From Caldifarciminota bacterium (lineage in GTDB: Bacteria; Hydrothermota; UBA3072; B12-G15): a DNA stretch of 11,756 nt. The DNA lies in contig JAGGTX010000180.1 of the NCBI GenBank assembly GCA_021163525.1, forward strand, positions 1 to 11,756, in the 5' to 3' direction. The notes under the pieces were generated by a model, which saw only the letters and a program-made list of their open reading frames with translations, did no database searches and was not told where the DNA came from. Made by a program: the position numbers and the translations under genes. How positions within the stretch are numbered: the first letter of the stretch is position 1; each line of letters opens with the position of its first letter. Positions 1 to 8,000 of this stretch are shown piece after piece.

Positions 1-54
1 AGACCCATTGAGAATGTTGTGATGAAAAAGGTTTACATCATAGAGAATAAGTGA
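1..54 (+). CDS. C-terminal end of an unidentified protein (partial, runs off the left edge)
   Basis: Frame 1 is open from the window edge and ends at the TGA at 52-54, giving the tail [17 protein letters not shown]. The stop overlaps the GTG at 51 that can start the next gene (GTGA), the same coupled layout as the ATGA junctions further down, which argues that this is a real upstream member of the operon. The pattern '[14 protein letters not shown]' resembles the last beta strands of amidohydrolases (type 'V.NVIV.GKVV.E.'), but seventeen residues cannot settle a family and no function is assigned. Confidence 0.55.
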   Translation, partial: RPIENVVMKKVYIIENK

Positions 55-605
55 AAATGAACAGGGTACTCTTTGAGAAGAAACTCAACAACAGGTTGAT
101 AAGGATTGTCCATGGAGACATAACCCTCGAGGAAGTGGATGCCATTGTGAATCCAGCGAATAAATACCTCAGTCATGGCGGCGGTGTTGCAGGTGCTATA
201 GTGAGAAGGGGAGGACAGATAATCCAGGAAGAGAGCAGCAAACTTGCACCAGTTGAAGTTGGGAATGCTGTTATTACAACAGGTGGAAAACTTCCCGCAA
301 AATATGTAATACACACGGTTGGTCCAATCTGGGGTGAAGGGAATGAGGAAGAAAAACTCCGCTCTGCTGTAAGAAGTGCAATCCTACTTGCAGATAAAAA
401 GGAACTCAAGAGTTTATCCATCCCGGCAATATCAACAGGTATCTTTGGCTATCCAAAGAGGGAAGGAACATGGGTTATCCTTGACGAAGCCATAAAGACA
501 CTTCAGGACTGCAGACATGTAGAAGAGGTCAGGCTTTGCAATATTGACCAGGAGACCTGTAATCTCTTCCTTGAGCATATTAAAACCTTTAAATGGTCTT
601 CATAA
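51..605 (+). CDS. Macro-domain protein (probable ADP-ribose / O-acetyl-ADP-ribose hydrolase)
   Basis: A single macro domain fills the 184 residues, the usual size for stand-alone bacterial and archaeal macro proteins (MacroD/Af1521-like). Visible landmarks are GDIT at 22-25, DAIVNPAN at 30-37, the phosphate-binding loop HGGGVAGAI at 42-50, HTVGPIW at 88-94, and the second ligand loop [12 protein letters not shown] at 124-135. Members of this family bind ADP-ribose and remove it, or the acetyl group of O-acetyl-ADP-ribose; the actual substrate here cannot be read from sequence. It should be cytoplasmic, since there is no signal peptide or membrane segment. The start is ambiguous: GTG at 51 overlaps the preceding stop, and ATG at 57 lies two codons later; a GAG at 43-45 is the only Shine-Dalgarno-like element. 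The 3' end overlaps the next gene by 13 bases. Family call is firm, reaction is inferred. Confidence 0.9.
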   Translation: MKMNRVLFEKKLNNRLIRIVHGDITLEEVDAIVNPANKYLSHGGGVAGAIVRRGGQIIQEESSKLAPVEVGNAVITTGGKLPAKYVIHTVGPIWGEGNEEEKLRSAVRSAILLADKKELKSLSIPAISTGIFGYPKREGTWVILDEAIKTLQDCRHVEEVRLCNIDQETCNLFLEHIKTFKWSS

Positions 606-1063
606 TCACAGGTGGGGTTAATACCGGTAAAACAACCCTACTTGAGCAAATCCACAAGAGGCAGGGGGGAGGGGGATTCTCCCTCCCCAAATTCATTGTA
701 AATAACCAGTTCAAGGGATACTGGATAAAGGATTTGAACACTGGTGAGAAAACAGAATTTGCACTTACAGAAACCACGAATGGGCACCTGTACAAATTGG
801 GAAGGTTTTACTTCCTGCCACAGGGTATGGCATTTGCAAGAAGGATTTACAAAAAGGCCATTGAAGAAAAGAAGAAGTATTTCTTTATTGATGAGATAGG
901 CCCCCTTGAACTTGAGGATAAGGGATTTTCCAGTATATTCAGGGATGCTCTTACTTCCTTTGAGAATATTTATGTTGTTGTCAGGGCATCATGCCTTGAT
1001 GATATAATCAGGGAGTTTGGATTGAAAGATTACAAACTTGTAAGAAAGGATGGTGGCATATGA
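593..1063 (+). CDS. THEP1-type nucleoside-triphosphatase (P-loop NTPase)
   Basis: A compact 156-residue P-loop NTPase. The N-terminus carries Walker A as GGVNTGKTT (residues 7-15), and residues 96-104 (YFFIDEIGP) form Walker B in the DEIGP(L/M)E form typical of the NTPase_1/THEP1 family. Between them, GFSLPKF (28-34) and [12 protein letters not shown] (42-53) match the family's 'GF..P.' and 'GY.I.DL.TG' strands. Characterised relatives hydrolyse NTPs slowly with broad base specificity; their biological role is unclear. The ATG at 593 directly follows an in-frame TAA, so it is the only start. It lies inside the end of the macro gene, with no obvious Shine-Dalgarno, which suggests translational coupling. 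The 3' end shares ATGA with the next gene. Codons 22-32 contain a striking G6AG5 tract with a complementary C-rich stretch (separate entry). Confidence 0.82.
   Translation: MVFIITGGVNTGKTTLLEQIHKRQGGGGFSLPKFIVNNQFKGYWIKDLNTGEKTEFALTETTNGHLYKLGRFYFLPQGMAFARRIYKKAIEEKKKYFFIDEIGPLELEDKGFSSIFRDALTSFENIYVVVRASCLDDIIREFGLKDYKLVRKDGGI
664..688 (+). repeat. G6AG5 tract forming a GC-rich inverted repeat inside the NTPase gene
   Basis: Positions 664-675 read GGGGGGAGGGGG. Positions 681-688, CCCTCCCC, are the exact complement of GGGGAGGG at 666-673, so an 8-bp all-but-one G:C stem with a 7-base loop can form. It encodes the Gly-rich stretch before FSLP in the NTPase, and the reading frame is intact through it. 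Homopolymeric G runs are prone to polymerase slippage and to sequencing error. Whether this one varies is unknown. Confidence 0.6.
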
Positions 1064-2520
1064 TAGACCTTACCATAAAAAGAGAGAACCTTGAAAGGAC
1101 AATCAAAAGGTGCAGGGAAAGAAACATTATTATTCCCACATTCAAGCAGATGAGAGACCCTTCCCTTATACCAGAGAAAATAAAGGAAGAACTAAAAAAT
1201 ATAGGGCTATGGGATGTGCATCCAAGGAACCTGTTCAGGGTTACATGGAAGAACGAACCTGTGCCTTATGGAGGAGGCTTTAATGGTGTAAATTACATGG
1301 AACTTCCCTCTTCCCTTACAGGAGTGAAACCCAGAATTATTGCACTTGTGGGGAAATGGTTTCCAACAGGCTCACACAAGGTTGGAGCAACCTTTGCATG
1401 CCTTGCGCCATCCCTTGTTACAGGCCAGTTTGACCCTACAAGGCACAAGGCGGTCTGGCCATCAACTGGAAATTACTGCAGAGGTGGTGCATACATTGCG
1501 GCCCTCCTTGCGTGTGAATCTGTTGCTATTTTACCAGAGGAGATGTCAAGAGAGAGGTTTGAATGGCTTTCAAACATAGCAGGGGAGGTTATTGCAACTC
1601 CAGGGTGTGAAAGCAATGTGAAGGAGGTCTTTGACAAATGCTGGGAACTCAGGAAAACAAGGGATGATATTATCATCTTCAATCAGTTTGACCAGTTTGG
1701 AAACCACCTCTGGCACTATTATGTTACTGGGAAGGCCATTGAGGAGGTGCTTGAGATTGAGATGAAGGAGGATGAGGAATTTTCAGGTGTTGTGCTCTCA
1801 TCTGGCTCATCAGGAACACTTGGTTGCGGCGATTACCTGAAGGTGATTTATCCCCATTCAAAGATTGCAGTGGGTGAGGCAGTCCAGTGCCCAACACTTC
1901 TCCTGAATGGCTATGGTGGACACAGAATAGAGGGTATTGGAGATAAACATGTTCCATGGATACACAATGTGAGGAATACCGATATGGTGATAGGAATTGA
2001 TGACAATGATGCAATCAGGATGATAAGGCTCTTCAACGAACCTGCTGGAAGAGATTATCTTGTAGTGCAGGGGGTTCCAGAGAAAACCGTTAACAATCTT
2101 GACCTCCTTGGTATTTCATCCATCGGGAATGTGATAGGTGCCATTAAGTTTGCAAAGTACTACGAACTCACAGAGAAGGATATTGTCTTCACCGTGTTCA
2201 CAGATTCAATGGAACTGTATGGCTCAAGGCTTAAAGAACTTGAGGAAAAATTCGGCAAATATACAAAGGAGGATGCCGCAAGGGACTATGAAAGATTACA
2301 GACCATAGGGATAGATTACATCCTTGAACCTGATTACTATGAAAAACGGCGTATCCACAACCTGAAGTACTACACCTGGATAGAACAGCAGGGGAAGGAA
2401 CTCTCTGAACTGAACGACCAGTGGTATAGATGGAAGGAATACTGGGCCAGGATTCACTCCCAGGTGGACGAGATAGACAGACTTATTGAGGACTTCAACA
2501 GGAAGGTGGGTCTTTTATGA
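1060..2520 (+). CDS. Fold-type II PLP-dependent enzyme (cysteine synthase/tryptophan synthase-beta superfamily), substrate unknown
   Basis: A 486-residue protein with the hallmarks of the tryptophan synthase-beta/threonine synthase superfamily. The likely Schiff-base lysine is K107 in FPTGSHKVGAT (101-111); the GSHK form is closer to TrpB than to cysteine synthases. STGNYCRGGA (135-144) matches the substrate-binding loop, and SSGSSGTLGCG (247-257) the glycine-rich phosphate loop. About 90 residues after 395 (rich in Tyr, Trp, Glu and Lys, probably helical, with HNLKYYTWIEQQGK at 433-446) extend beyond the usual catalytic core. I do not recognise the reaction; ammonia-lyase, beta-replacement or thiolase-type chemistry would all fit the fold. 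A diaminopropionate ammonia-lyase-like role in purine breakdown is one speculation prompted by the downstream deaminase. The start is fixed by the ATGA overlap with the NTPase gene and AAAGGA at 1045-1050; the stop overlaps the amidohydrolase start. Cytoplasmic. Confidence 0.85.
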   Translation: MIDLTIKRENLERTIKRCRERNIIIPTFKQMRDPSLIPEKIKEELKNIGLWDVHPRNLFRVTWKNEPVPYGGGFNGVNYMELPSSLTGVKPRIIALVGKWFPTGSHKVGATFACLAPSLVTGQFDPTRHKAVWPSTGNYCRGGAYIAALLACESVAILPEEMSRERFEWLSNIAGEVIATPGCESNVKEVFDKCWELRKTRDDIIIFNQFDQFGNHLWHYYVTGKAIEEVLEIEMKEDEEFSGVVLSSGSSGTLGCGDYLKVIYPHSKIAVGEAVQCPTLLLNGYGGHRIEGIGDKHVPWIHNVRNTDMVIGIDDNDAIRMIRLFNEPAGRDYLVVQGVPEKTVNNLDLLGISSIGNVIGAIKFAKYYELTEKDIVFTVFTDSMELYGSRLKELEEKFGKYTKEDAARDYERLQTIGIDYILEPDYYEKRRIHNLKYYTWIEQQGKELSELNDQWYRWKEYWARIHSQVDEIDRLIEDFNRKVGLL

Positions 2521-3869
2521 TACTGCTTAAAAACTGCCTGAAAATAGCCACATTCAACAGGAACCTTGATGAACTTTCAGGTTATGACATACTGATTGAA
2601 GGGAATATCATAAAAAGTATTTCAAAGAACATAGAGGTAAAAGATGCAAAGGTTATAGACTGCTCTGATTGTCTTGTGATTCCTGGACTGGTGAACACGC
2701 ATCACCATTTTTACCAGACCCTCACAAGAAACCTGAGACCTGTTCAGGATGCAAAACTCTTTGAGTGGCTCACCTTTCTTTATCCAATCTGGGCGAAGAT
2801 GGACCAGGAGGCCGTTTATCTCTCCACAAAACTCGCCACACTTGAACTACTGAAAACGGGTTGCACTTTAACAACAGACCACCACTATCTTTACCCTTCC
2901 GGGTTCAATGGAGACCTGATGGGTATACAGTTTGAGGCAGCAGAAGAGACAGGTATAAGATTTGCGCCAGCAAGGGGAGCCATGACAAGGGGAAGGAGCA
3001 ATGGAGGACTTCCCCCTGATGAGGTTGTTCAAAATGTTGATGATGTTATAAGGGACATGGAAAGGGTGATTGATAAATACCACAACCCAGAACCATTCTC
3101 CATGAAAAGGGTTATCCTTGCTCCATGCAGCCCATTCTCTGTTGAGGAAGATGGTATGCGGGAGACAGCAAAACTTGCAAGGGATAAAGGGGTGAGAATT
3201 CACACACACCTTGCAGAGACCCGGGATGAGGAAAGATACTGTGCGGAGAGATATGGGAAAAGGCCCCTTGCCCTTATGGAAGAACTTGATTGGATTGGAG
3301 AGGATGTATTCTTTGCACACGGGATATGGTTGAATGATGAAGAACTGAAACTTTTAAAAGATACAGGAACGGGGATAGCACATTGTCCCACCTCCAACAT
3401 GAGGCTCGGCTCAGGCATAGCAAGGATAAGGGAGATGATAGATATGGGTATAAAGGTGGGGCTCGGGGTTGATGGCTCTGCTTCAAATGACTCATCAGAT
3501 ATGCTCGGAGAGGTGAGGAATGCAATGCTCCTCCAGAGGGTCAGGTATGGGGAAAAGGGGCTTACAGCGAGAGAAGCACTCCTTCTTGGAACAAGGAATG
3601 GTGCAGAACTTCTTGGTTTTCCAGAAACAGGCTCCGTAGAGGAGGGAAAGGCAGCTGACCTTGCCATATTTGACATATCCCACATCCAGTATGCTGGCGC
3701 ACATTCAGACCCTGTTGCAGCAATTGTTTTTTCAGGTTACTGCCACCAGACTGCCCATACCATAGTGAATGGGAAAATCCTGATTGAAGATGGAAAGCAC
3801 ACATCCATTGATGAGGAGGAATTAAATAGAAAATTCAGAAAAAAGGCAGAAGAGTTGTGGGAGTTTTGA
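2517..3869 (+). CDS. Metal-dependent amidohydrolase, probable 8-oxoguanine deaminase
   Basis: A full-length (450 residues) COG0402-type amidohydrolase that would hydrolytically deaminate a purine-like heterocycle in the cytoplasm. The metal site is complete: H62 and H64 in GLVNTHHH, H231 with the proton-shuttle E234 in HTHLAE (229-234), H268 in FAHG, and D319 in GVDGSASND. The segments FYQTLTRNLRPVQDAKLF (65-82), SDH-like TTDHHYLYP, LAPCSPFSVE (201-210), HCPTSNMRLGSG (289-300) and GVDGSASNDSSDML (318-331) are those of 8-oxoguanine deaminases and the related hydroxyatrazine hydrolase AtzB. That makes 8-oxoguanine the first guess, with guanine, isoxanthopterin or another aminated purine/triazine as alternatives. 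A small N-terminal beta sandwich and its C-terminal completion (about 1-55 and 385-430) flank the barrel. The start ATG lies in an ATGA overlap, preceded by AAGGTGG at 2503-2509. It is the last gene of the + operon. Confidence 0.88.
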   Translation: MILLKNCLKIATFNRNLDELSGYDILIEGNIIKSISKNIEVKDAKVIDCSDCLVIPGLVNTHHHFYQTLTRNLRPVQDAKLFEWLTFLYPIWAKMDQEAVYLSTKLATLELLKTGCTLTTDHHYLYPSGFNGDLMGIQFEAAEETGIRFAPARGAMTRGRSNGGLPPDEVVQNVDDVIRDMERVIDKYHNPEPFSMKRVILAPCSPFSVEEDGMRETAKLARDKGVRIHTHLAETRDEERYCAERYGKRPLALMEELDWIGEDVFFAHGIWLNDEELKLLKDTGTGIAHCPTSNMRLGSGIARIREMIDMGIKVGLGVDGSASNDSSDMLGEVRNAMLLQRVRYGEKGLTAREALLLGTRNGAELLGFPETGSVEEGKAADLAIFDISHIQYAGAHSDPVAAIVFSGYCHQTAHTIVNGKILIEDGKHTSIDEEELNRKFRKKAEELWEF

Positions 3870-4009
3870 TATCTTCTTTTGGTGCCATTAAGAACACGAT
3901 AGACCATCATGGCCAGCATCCTTCTGGTTGATAAATGAACACCTAATAAGATAATCAGAATACAGCATATTCCCACCTTTTCCCAATTTATCCCCTTTCC
4001 ACACACTTT

Positions 4010-4541
4010 TTATATACTAAATTCACAGAATGAAGTTTGGACGAAGCGATTCACAACCATTTGCTTAGGAAATAACATCAAAAACGCAACTGTTGTTCTT
4101 GAATCACCATACGGTGGTGATGTTAATACAATATCTACACTTTCAAGACAACTTTTTGAACCATTATTGATAATACATCTGGATTGATTAAAATCTTTTA
4201 AGTAGGTATCTAATAATTCCAAGGATATTACTGTGGTCTTGACCTTTGCAATTAGACGAGCCAACGGATTAATATCAGTGCCAATGGCATCTATATTTCA
4301 TTGCTTTCCCCAATATTTTATTCATTTCACACAGGTTTCCTACGGTTTTTGTAAAGTTCAATTAAGGCTTTATCTCTGATGCGAAATGCAGTGCCTCTGT
4401 TTCTAACAATTCCCTTTCTTTTGGACGTCTGGATAAAACTTCTTGGACTTGGATCTGCTAACAAAAATAGAGTTATTAAAGACTGAGAATCCTTTCTTAT
4501 GTTCTTTCTTCCAATTTACTTTGAAGTTCTCTGATATTCAT
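4010..4541 (-). pseudogene. Degraded DNA methyltransferase (probable N4-cytosine type)
   Basis: Read right to left, an ATG at 4541-4539 with a good Shine-Dalgarno (GTGAGGTG at 4556-4549) starts MNIRELQSKLEER and soon meets a stop. A shifted frame continues with SQSLITLFLLADPSPRSF and RNRGTAFRIRDKALIELY, ending in a TGA near 4326. A further frame, with no ATG, carries DAIGTDINPLARLIAKVKTT (about 4297-4238) and then VDIVLTSPPYGDSRTTVA. The last two segments are the SAM-binding 'GxDINPLA' strand and the catalytic SPPY motif of DNA methyltransferases, the SPPY form being common in m4C enzymes. The motif I glycine loop (DPF.G.GT) expected just before DAIGTD is absent, and the sequence leaves the family directly after RTTVA, ending at 4010. 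No open frame could make a working enzyme. The first, frameshifted part is linked to the methylase only by position and continuity. It was probably part of a restriction-modification or defence system. Confidence 0.75.
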
Positions 4542-4631
4542 CTTAATCACCTCACTTTGGTCTTTTTCTTGCCACCAATTTTGGCCAACTCCTTCCTACC
4601 CAACCCATTCAAACATTACCACATTTTTGGA

Positions 4632-4656
4632 ATATATGTAAACTGTTTGCATATAT
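4632..4656. promoter_or_regulatory. AT-rich palindrome, possible operator
   Basis: Twelve-base arms (4632-4643 and 4645-4656) are complementary around a single central T at 4644, with one T/G mismatch (4639 against 4649). The core is AAACTGTTT, flanked by ATATATG and CATATAT. It lies about 90 bases upstream of the start of the methyltransferase remnant on the - strand, a plausible place for a repressor or controller-protein site. A chance palindrome in AT-rich DNA cannot be excluded. Confidence 0.35.
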
Positions 4657-4786
4657 ATTCATCTGGACAACCATTATTTGTTTTTATGCAAATGTTTCAC
4701 ATTATTATTCGCCTATTAAAGGCTGGATTGACACCCAATTTTTTACAGGTGGACTTTTTTCAGGGATTTAGGTTTTGTCAATAATC

Positions 4787-4990
4787 CTATGCGGCATTAA
4801 AGAAGATGAGGTTTTTATATGCTAATAACCTGTAATAGAGGAGACGAACCACATAATACATGGCATTCTTCCTAACATTGTCATAGGCTATTTGATGAAT
4901 AACATGGGCAAGAAACCTGTTATATTTCCTCCTGTGCCTTTCCTTTTCCCTCAAACCTGACTGAATACTTACAGGGTGCCTGACCTGCAT
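4787..4990 (-). CDS. Small basic hypothetical protein or gene fragment
   Basis: An ATG at 4990 opens 67 codons downstream of sprA on the same strand. The product is basic in its first half (LREKERHRRKYNRFLAHV) and then hydrophobic/aromatic (YYVVRLLYYRLLAYKNLIFF), with no motif I recognise. There is no clear Shine-Dalgarno. Its protein-like composition on the same strand as the methyltransferase debris makes a gene remnant, for instance of a transposase or of the same lost system, about as likely as a real small protein. It could also be a chance ORF. Confidence 0.25.
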   Translation of the reverse strand: MQVRHPVSIQSGLREKERHRRKYNRFLAHVIHQIAYDNVRKNAMYYVVRLLYYRLLAYKNLIFFNAA

Positions 4991-5036
4991 ATTACTTACA
5001 CAGAATTCTTGTCAAATGACCATTATAAATGTCTGG

Positions 5037-8000
5037 TTAAAATTTCAACTTTGCAGAGATGTTCATTCCGAAACTATGCCTTCTGTCTGTATCCAGTTTC
5101 CTGTTTATATGCCTTGTGTATTTTGAGCCGAGTGTAATGTCCATGCTCTTTGATAGGTTGTATGTTCCTGAAAGGCTGAGCTCTCCATCTATGTAATCTG
5201 TTCTCACATCTATCTGGTTTGTGCTTATATTTATAACCTCATCCCTCCTCCCTTTCAATGTTCCTGATAACCTCAGGTTGAGTGCACTCTTTAAACTCAT
5301 TTTCCTCTTCATGAATGGGAGCCTGATGTTTGGCCTTGGAGATATACTGTAACCTGTGGAAAAATTCACATTCCAGTCCCTTGATGAGGTGATAATCTCT
5401 GTGTTCCCCTGAACATCAATTGTCTTCATTTGATTTAAATTCCCCTTGATGTTCAACCTCATGTTGTTCTTCAATGTCAGGTCAAGAGAGGGGGATGTTC
5501 TGAGCGATGAGGTAAACTTTTTCCTGGTGGTGTCGTTGAGGAAGAATGTAGATGTTGTATCCCTTGTTAAGGAAAGGTTAAGGTTTGCCGTCTTGATAAA
5601 CCCTGTTTTTCTAAGTATATCCCCAAGGGCTGAGGTTTTCAGATTGACCTGTGGTAGTGTCATCTTTATGAACTGCTGGGTTGCTGTATTCCCGATTGGA
5701 TACTCCTCTGTCCTTGAGGCACTGATACTTGCTGAAACCTTCCATATGCTGAACCCCGTTGATGCAGAACCCTGCAACCTCTTCTTCCCCCCATCTGTCT
5801 GGCTTGGCATGAAAACAAGGTCGTCCGGGATATAAATGTCGTATCCAAATCTGAACCTGTAATCGGGTGAACCCGATAAATAGCTATAAATATTGGAAAC
5901 AGAATGGGAAAGCCTCAGGTTCAATGGAGACCAGTTCTTTGTCAGTAGGTTGATTATGGGTAATTTTTTCATAAACCTGTCAATTGTTATATTATGTCCG
6001 GTGGAAATCTCCCTTGTTACACCCGCCTTTCTCACCCTCACAGAATCACCAAAACCGGTTGAGAATTGATAATCCTTGTTCTCTGAATAAGCAGTGGCAT
6101 ACTTGAAAGATGCCCTATCAATCCTGAATATAGAGAGATTCACCTGGGCAGACAGGTTTTCAGAATTGAAGTTAAGCCATCCCAAACGCATGTCAAATGG
6201 CACAGTCCTGTCATACCTCATCTTCCTTGTGTAATCAACACTCAAAAAACTGAGAGGGTTGAAGGATGTGCTGAATGTTCCTTCAAGTTTCTTTATATCC
6301 TTAATATCCTGTTTAACAAAAATAGAGTCTGTATTGTTGTACTGATACTTGTTTTCTGTTGAAAAGTTATACCTTCCAGAGAGTGAGATTCTTCCGGGAA
6401 GGGGTGAGAAAAATAAGAGTTTCCACCGGGGTATCTTTGGATTGTATCCACCTGATATAGATGTTGATATGAGTGTATCAGCCAAAAGATAGGGTCTGTA
6501 TGACCTTTTTCTTCTCACGCTACCACTGAGGTTCAGGCCTGATAGTATTGACCTGAACACAGGATGAGAAATCTTTCCAGCAGGGCTCAAACTGAAGGTC
6601 CCGCTCTCAGAACGCTCCAATATGGATTCCTTTTCCCTCAATGAGTCAGGGAGGGGAATATCAGAATTCCTGTAATAATAAGGAATATTCCTGTTTATTG
6701 AAAGATTATATTTAACCGGGAGTTTAAACAGCCCACCTGTTAGTCTTGAAAGATTTACATTCACATTGTATGTTCTATTCTGGATTCTGTTCTCCCCTGG
6801 ATTCCTGAGCGCAGATTTACTCCCCTTATAGAACTCACCCTGATAAGACTCATTTACAGAGTATGTGATGTTCTCTCCCAGATTACCATCCACCCTGTAA
6901 GAGTACTTGATGTCTGGTTTTCTCACCGGGTCTGAAAGATAAATATCATCAAACAAAACAGAGCCTGTTAGTGGGATTGTATCCACATTCTCCACGCCAA
7001 GTCGGATAAAATATACCTGCTTCAATGTTGGATTCCCTTTAACAGAATAACCTTCGGGTGCACTTCCTCCTATCTTTAATCCTGTAAACTCCGATAGGTC
7101 AAGGGTGATTGTATCCCATCTGTTTGTGGTGATCGTCTTCTCAAACTCATAGTAGTTCAATGTGTCTGTGCCAAATCTGAAAATTATTCTCACATCCCTG
7201 CTGGTTTCCCTTCTGGAAAAGAAAACCAGTTTTTGATAGTTTCTGAAATCCTTTGGCCGGTCAAAGTATTCACCAGCCCATGCAATATGTCCTGGCATCA
7301 GGCTGTCTGTATAGATTTCAAGGGATTTTTCGTCCCTATATCCTCCAAATGAAGTTCTCTCCCTTTCAACAGGGGATGTATACTGCGAGTCCTCATTTGC
7401 GCTTCTGTACCCTATTATAAAACTCTCAAATGCCCGGACTGAATCACCAGCAGATGCCTCAATCCCGTCATTCCTCCAGACACTCCCAACTACACCCCAT
7501 TTTGTTACCATTATCCTTGTTGGACCAGACACACCATTTATCCAGACCCTTACATATCTGATGCTTGTCCAGGAAGGGCTTCCCACTATCCTTTCAATAT
7601 TGCTGTCCTTAAGGAGTATCCTTATTTTTTTCCATCCGTTCTTACCATTAGCAACCACATATCTGTCATCCTTCAGGTTGATGCGGAATGAATAGTAGTT
7701 GTTGTTGAGATTAAAAATATCATCAAAGTTTATATCCTCTGTATCAATTCTTTTGTTTCCCTCTGTCCCATTCATTTTCAGTGTATCCTCAAAGGTTTCT
7801 GGTGACTCTGAAATGTAATCGTCATTCCCATCGTCACCTGCATCCTTTCCACCATCATAATAGAGGGAATCGGGGTATGCCACACCATCAAGCCCAACAT
7901 CCTCTCCTGTTTCAAGCCTACCCGACCTGTTCACATCTTCATTATCCATAATGCCATTGGCAGGAATTACCTCACCATCTGCATTCAGTCTTGGGGCATC

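Larger units (their letters stand above)
3870..5036. other. AT-rich, gene-poor spacer between converging operons
   Basis: This 1.17-kb stretch separates the + operon from the - operon and is visibly richer in A and T than either flank. On the - strand it holds a degraded DNA methyltransferase (4010-4541), a palindrome at 4632-4656 and a small ORF of unknown nature (4787-4990). Positions 3870-4009 contain only short, composition-biased reading frames, and I see nothing supportable there. I looked for a stem followed by a T run at either operon end and found none that convinced me. The mixture of gene debris and AT-rich DNA is what an old, decaying insertion of foreign DNA looks like; that is inference. 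Confidence 0.6.

Noticed and set aside
3200..3685. 161-codon - strand ORF within the amidohydrolase gene
   Set aside because: Ser/Pro-rich shadow of conserved amidohydrolase codons, with no independent start signal or domain.
3906..3932. Imperfect hairpin (ATCA..GCCAG / CTGGT-TGAT) just after the amidohydrolase stop, considered as a terminator
   Set aside because: The stem is bulged with a G/T pair and no T run follows it, so it is not a convincing rho-independent terminator.
3737..4006. 89-codon - strand ORF (start at 4006) with a hydrophobic ICCILIILLGV segment, considered as a small membrane protein
   Set aside because: More than a third overlaps the amidohydrolase antisense, there is no ribosome-binding site, and the hydrophobic run arises from AT-rich spacer sequence.
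4103..4121. Perfect 7-bp inverted repeat ATCACCA / TGGTGAT
   Set aside because: It is explained by the codons for SPPYGD in the methyltransferase remnant and has no sign of a separate role.
4443..4784. 113-codon + strand ORF rich in Phe, Leu and His
   Set aside because: It runs antisense across the head of the methyltransferase remnant, lacks a ribosome-binding site, and its Phe/Leu-rich content follows from the T-rich strand.
5446..5835. 129-codon + strand ORF inside sprA, and other long opposite-strand ORFs (for example 8197-8550)
   Set aside because: They are antisense to a strongly supported gene, show no recognisable motif, and reflect its codon composition.
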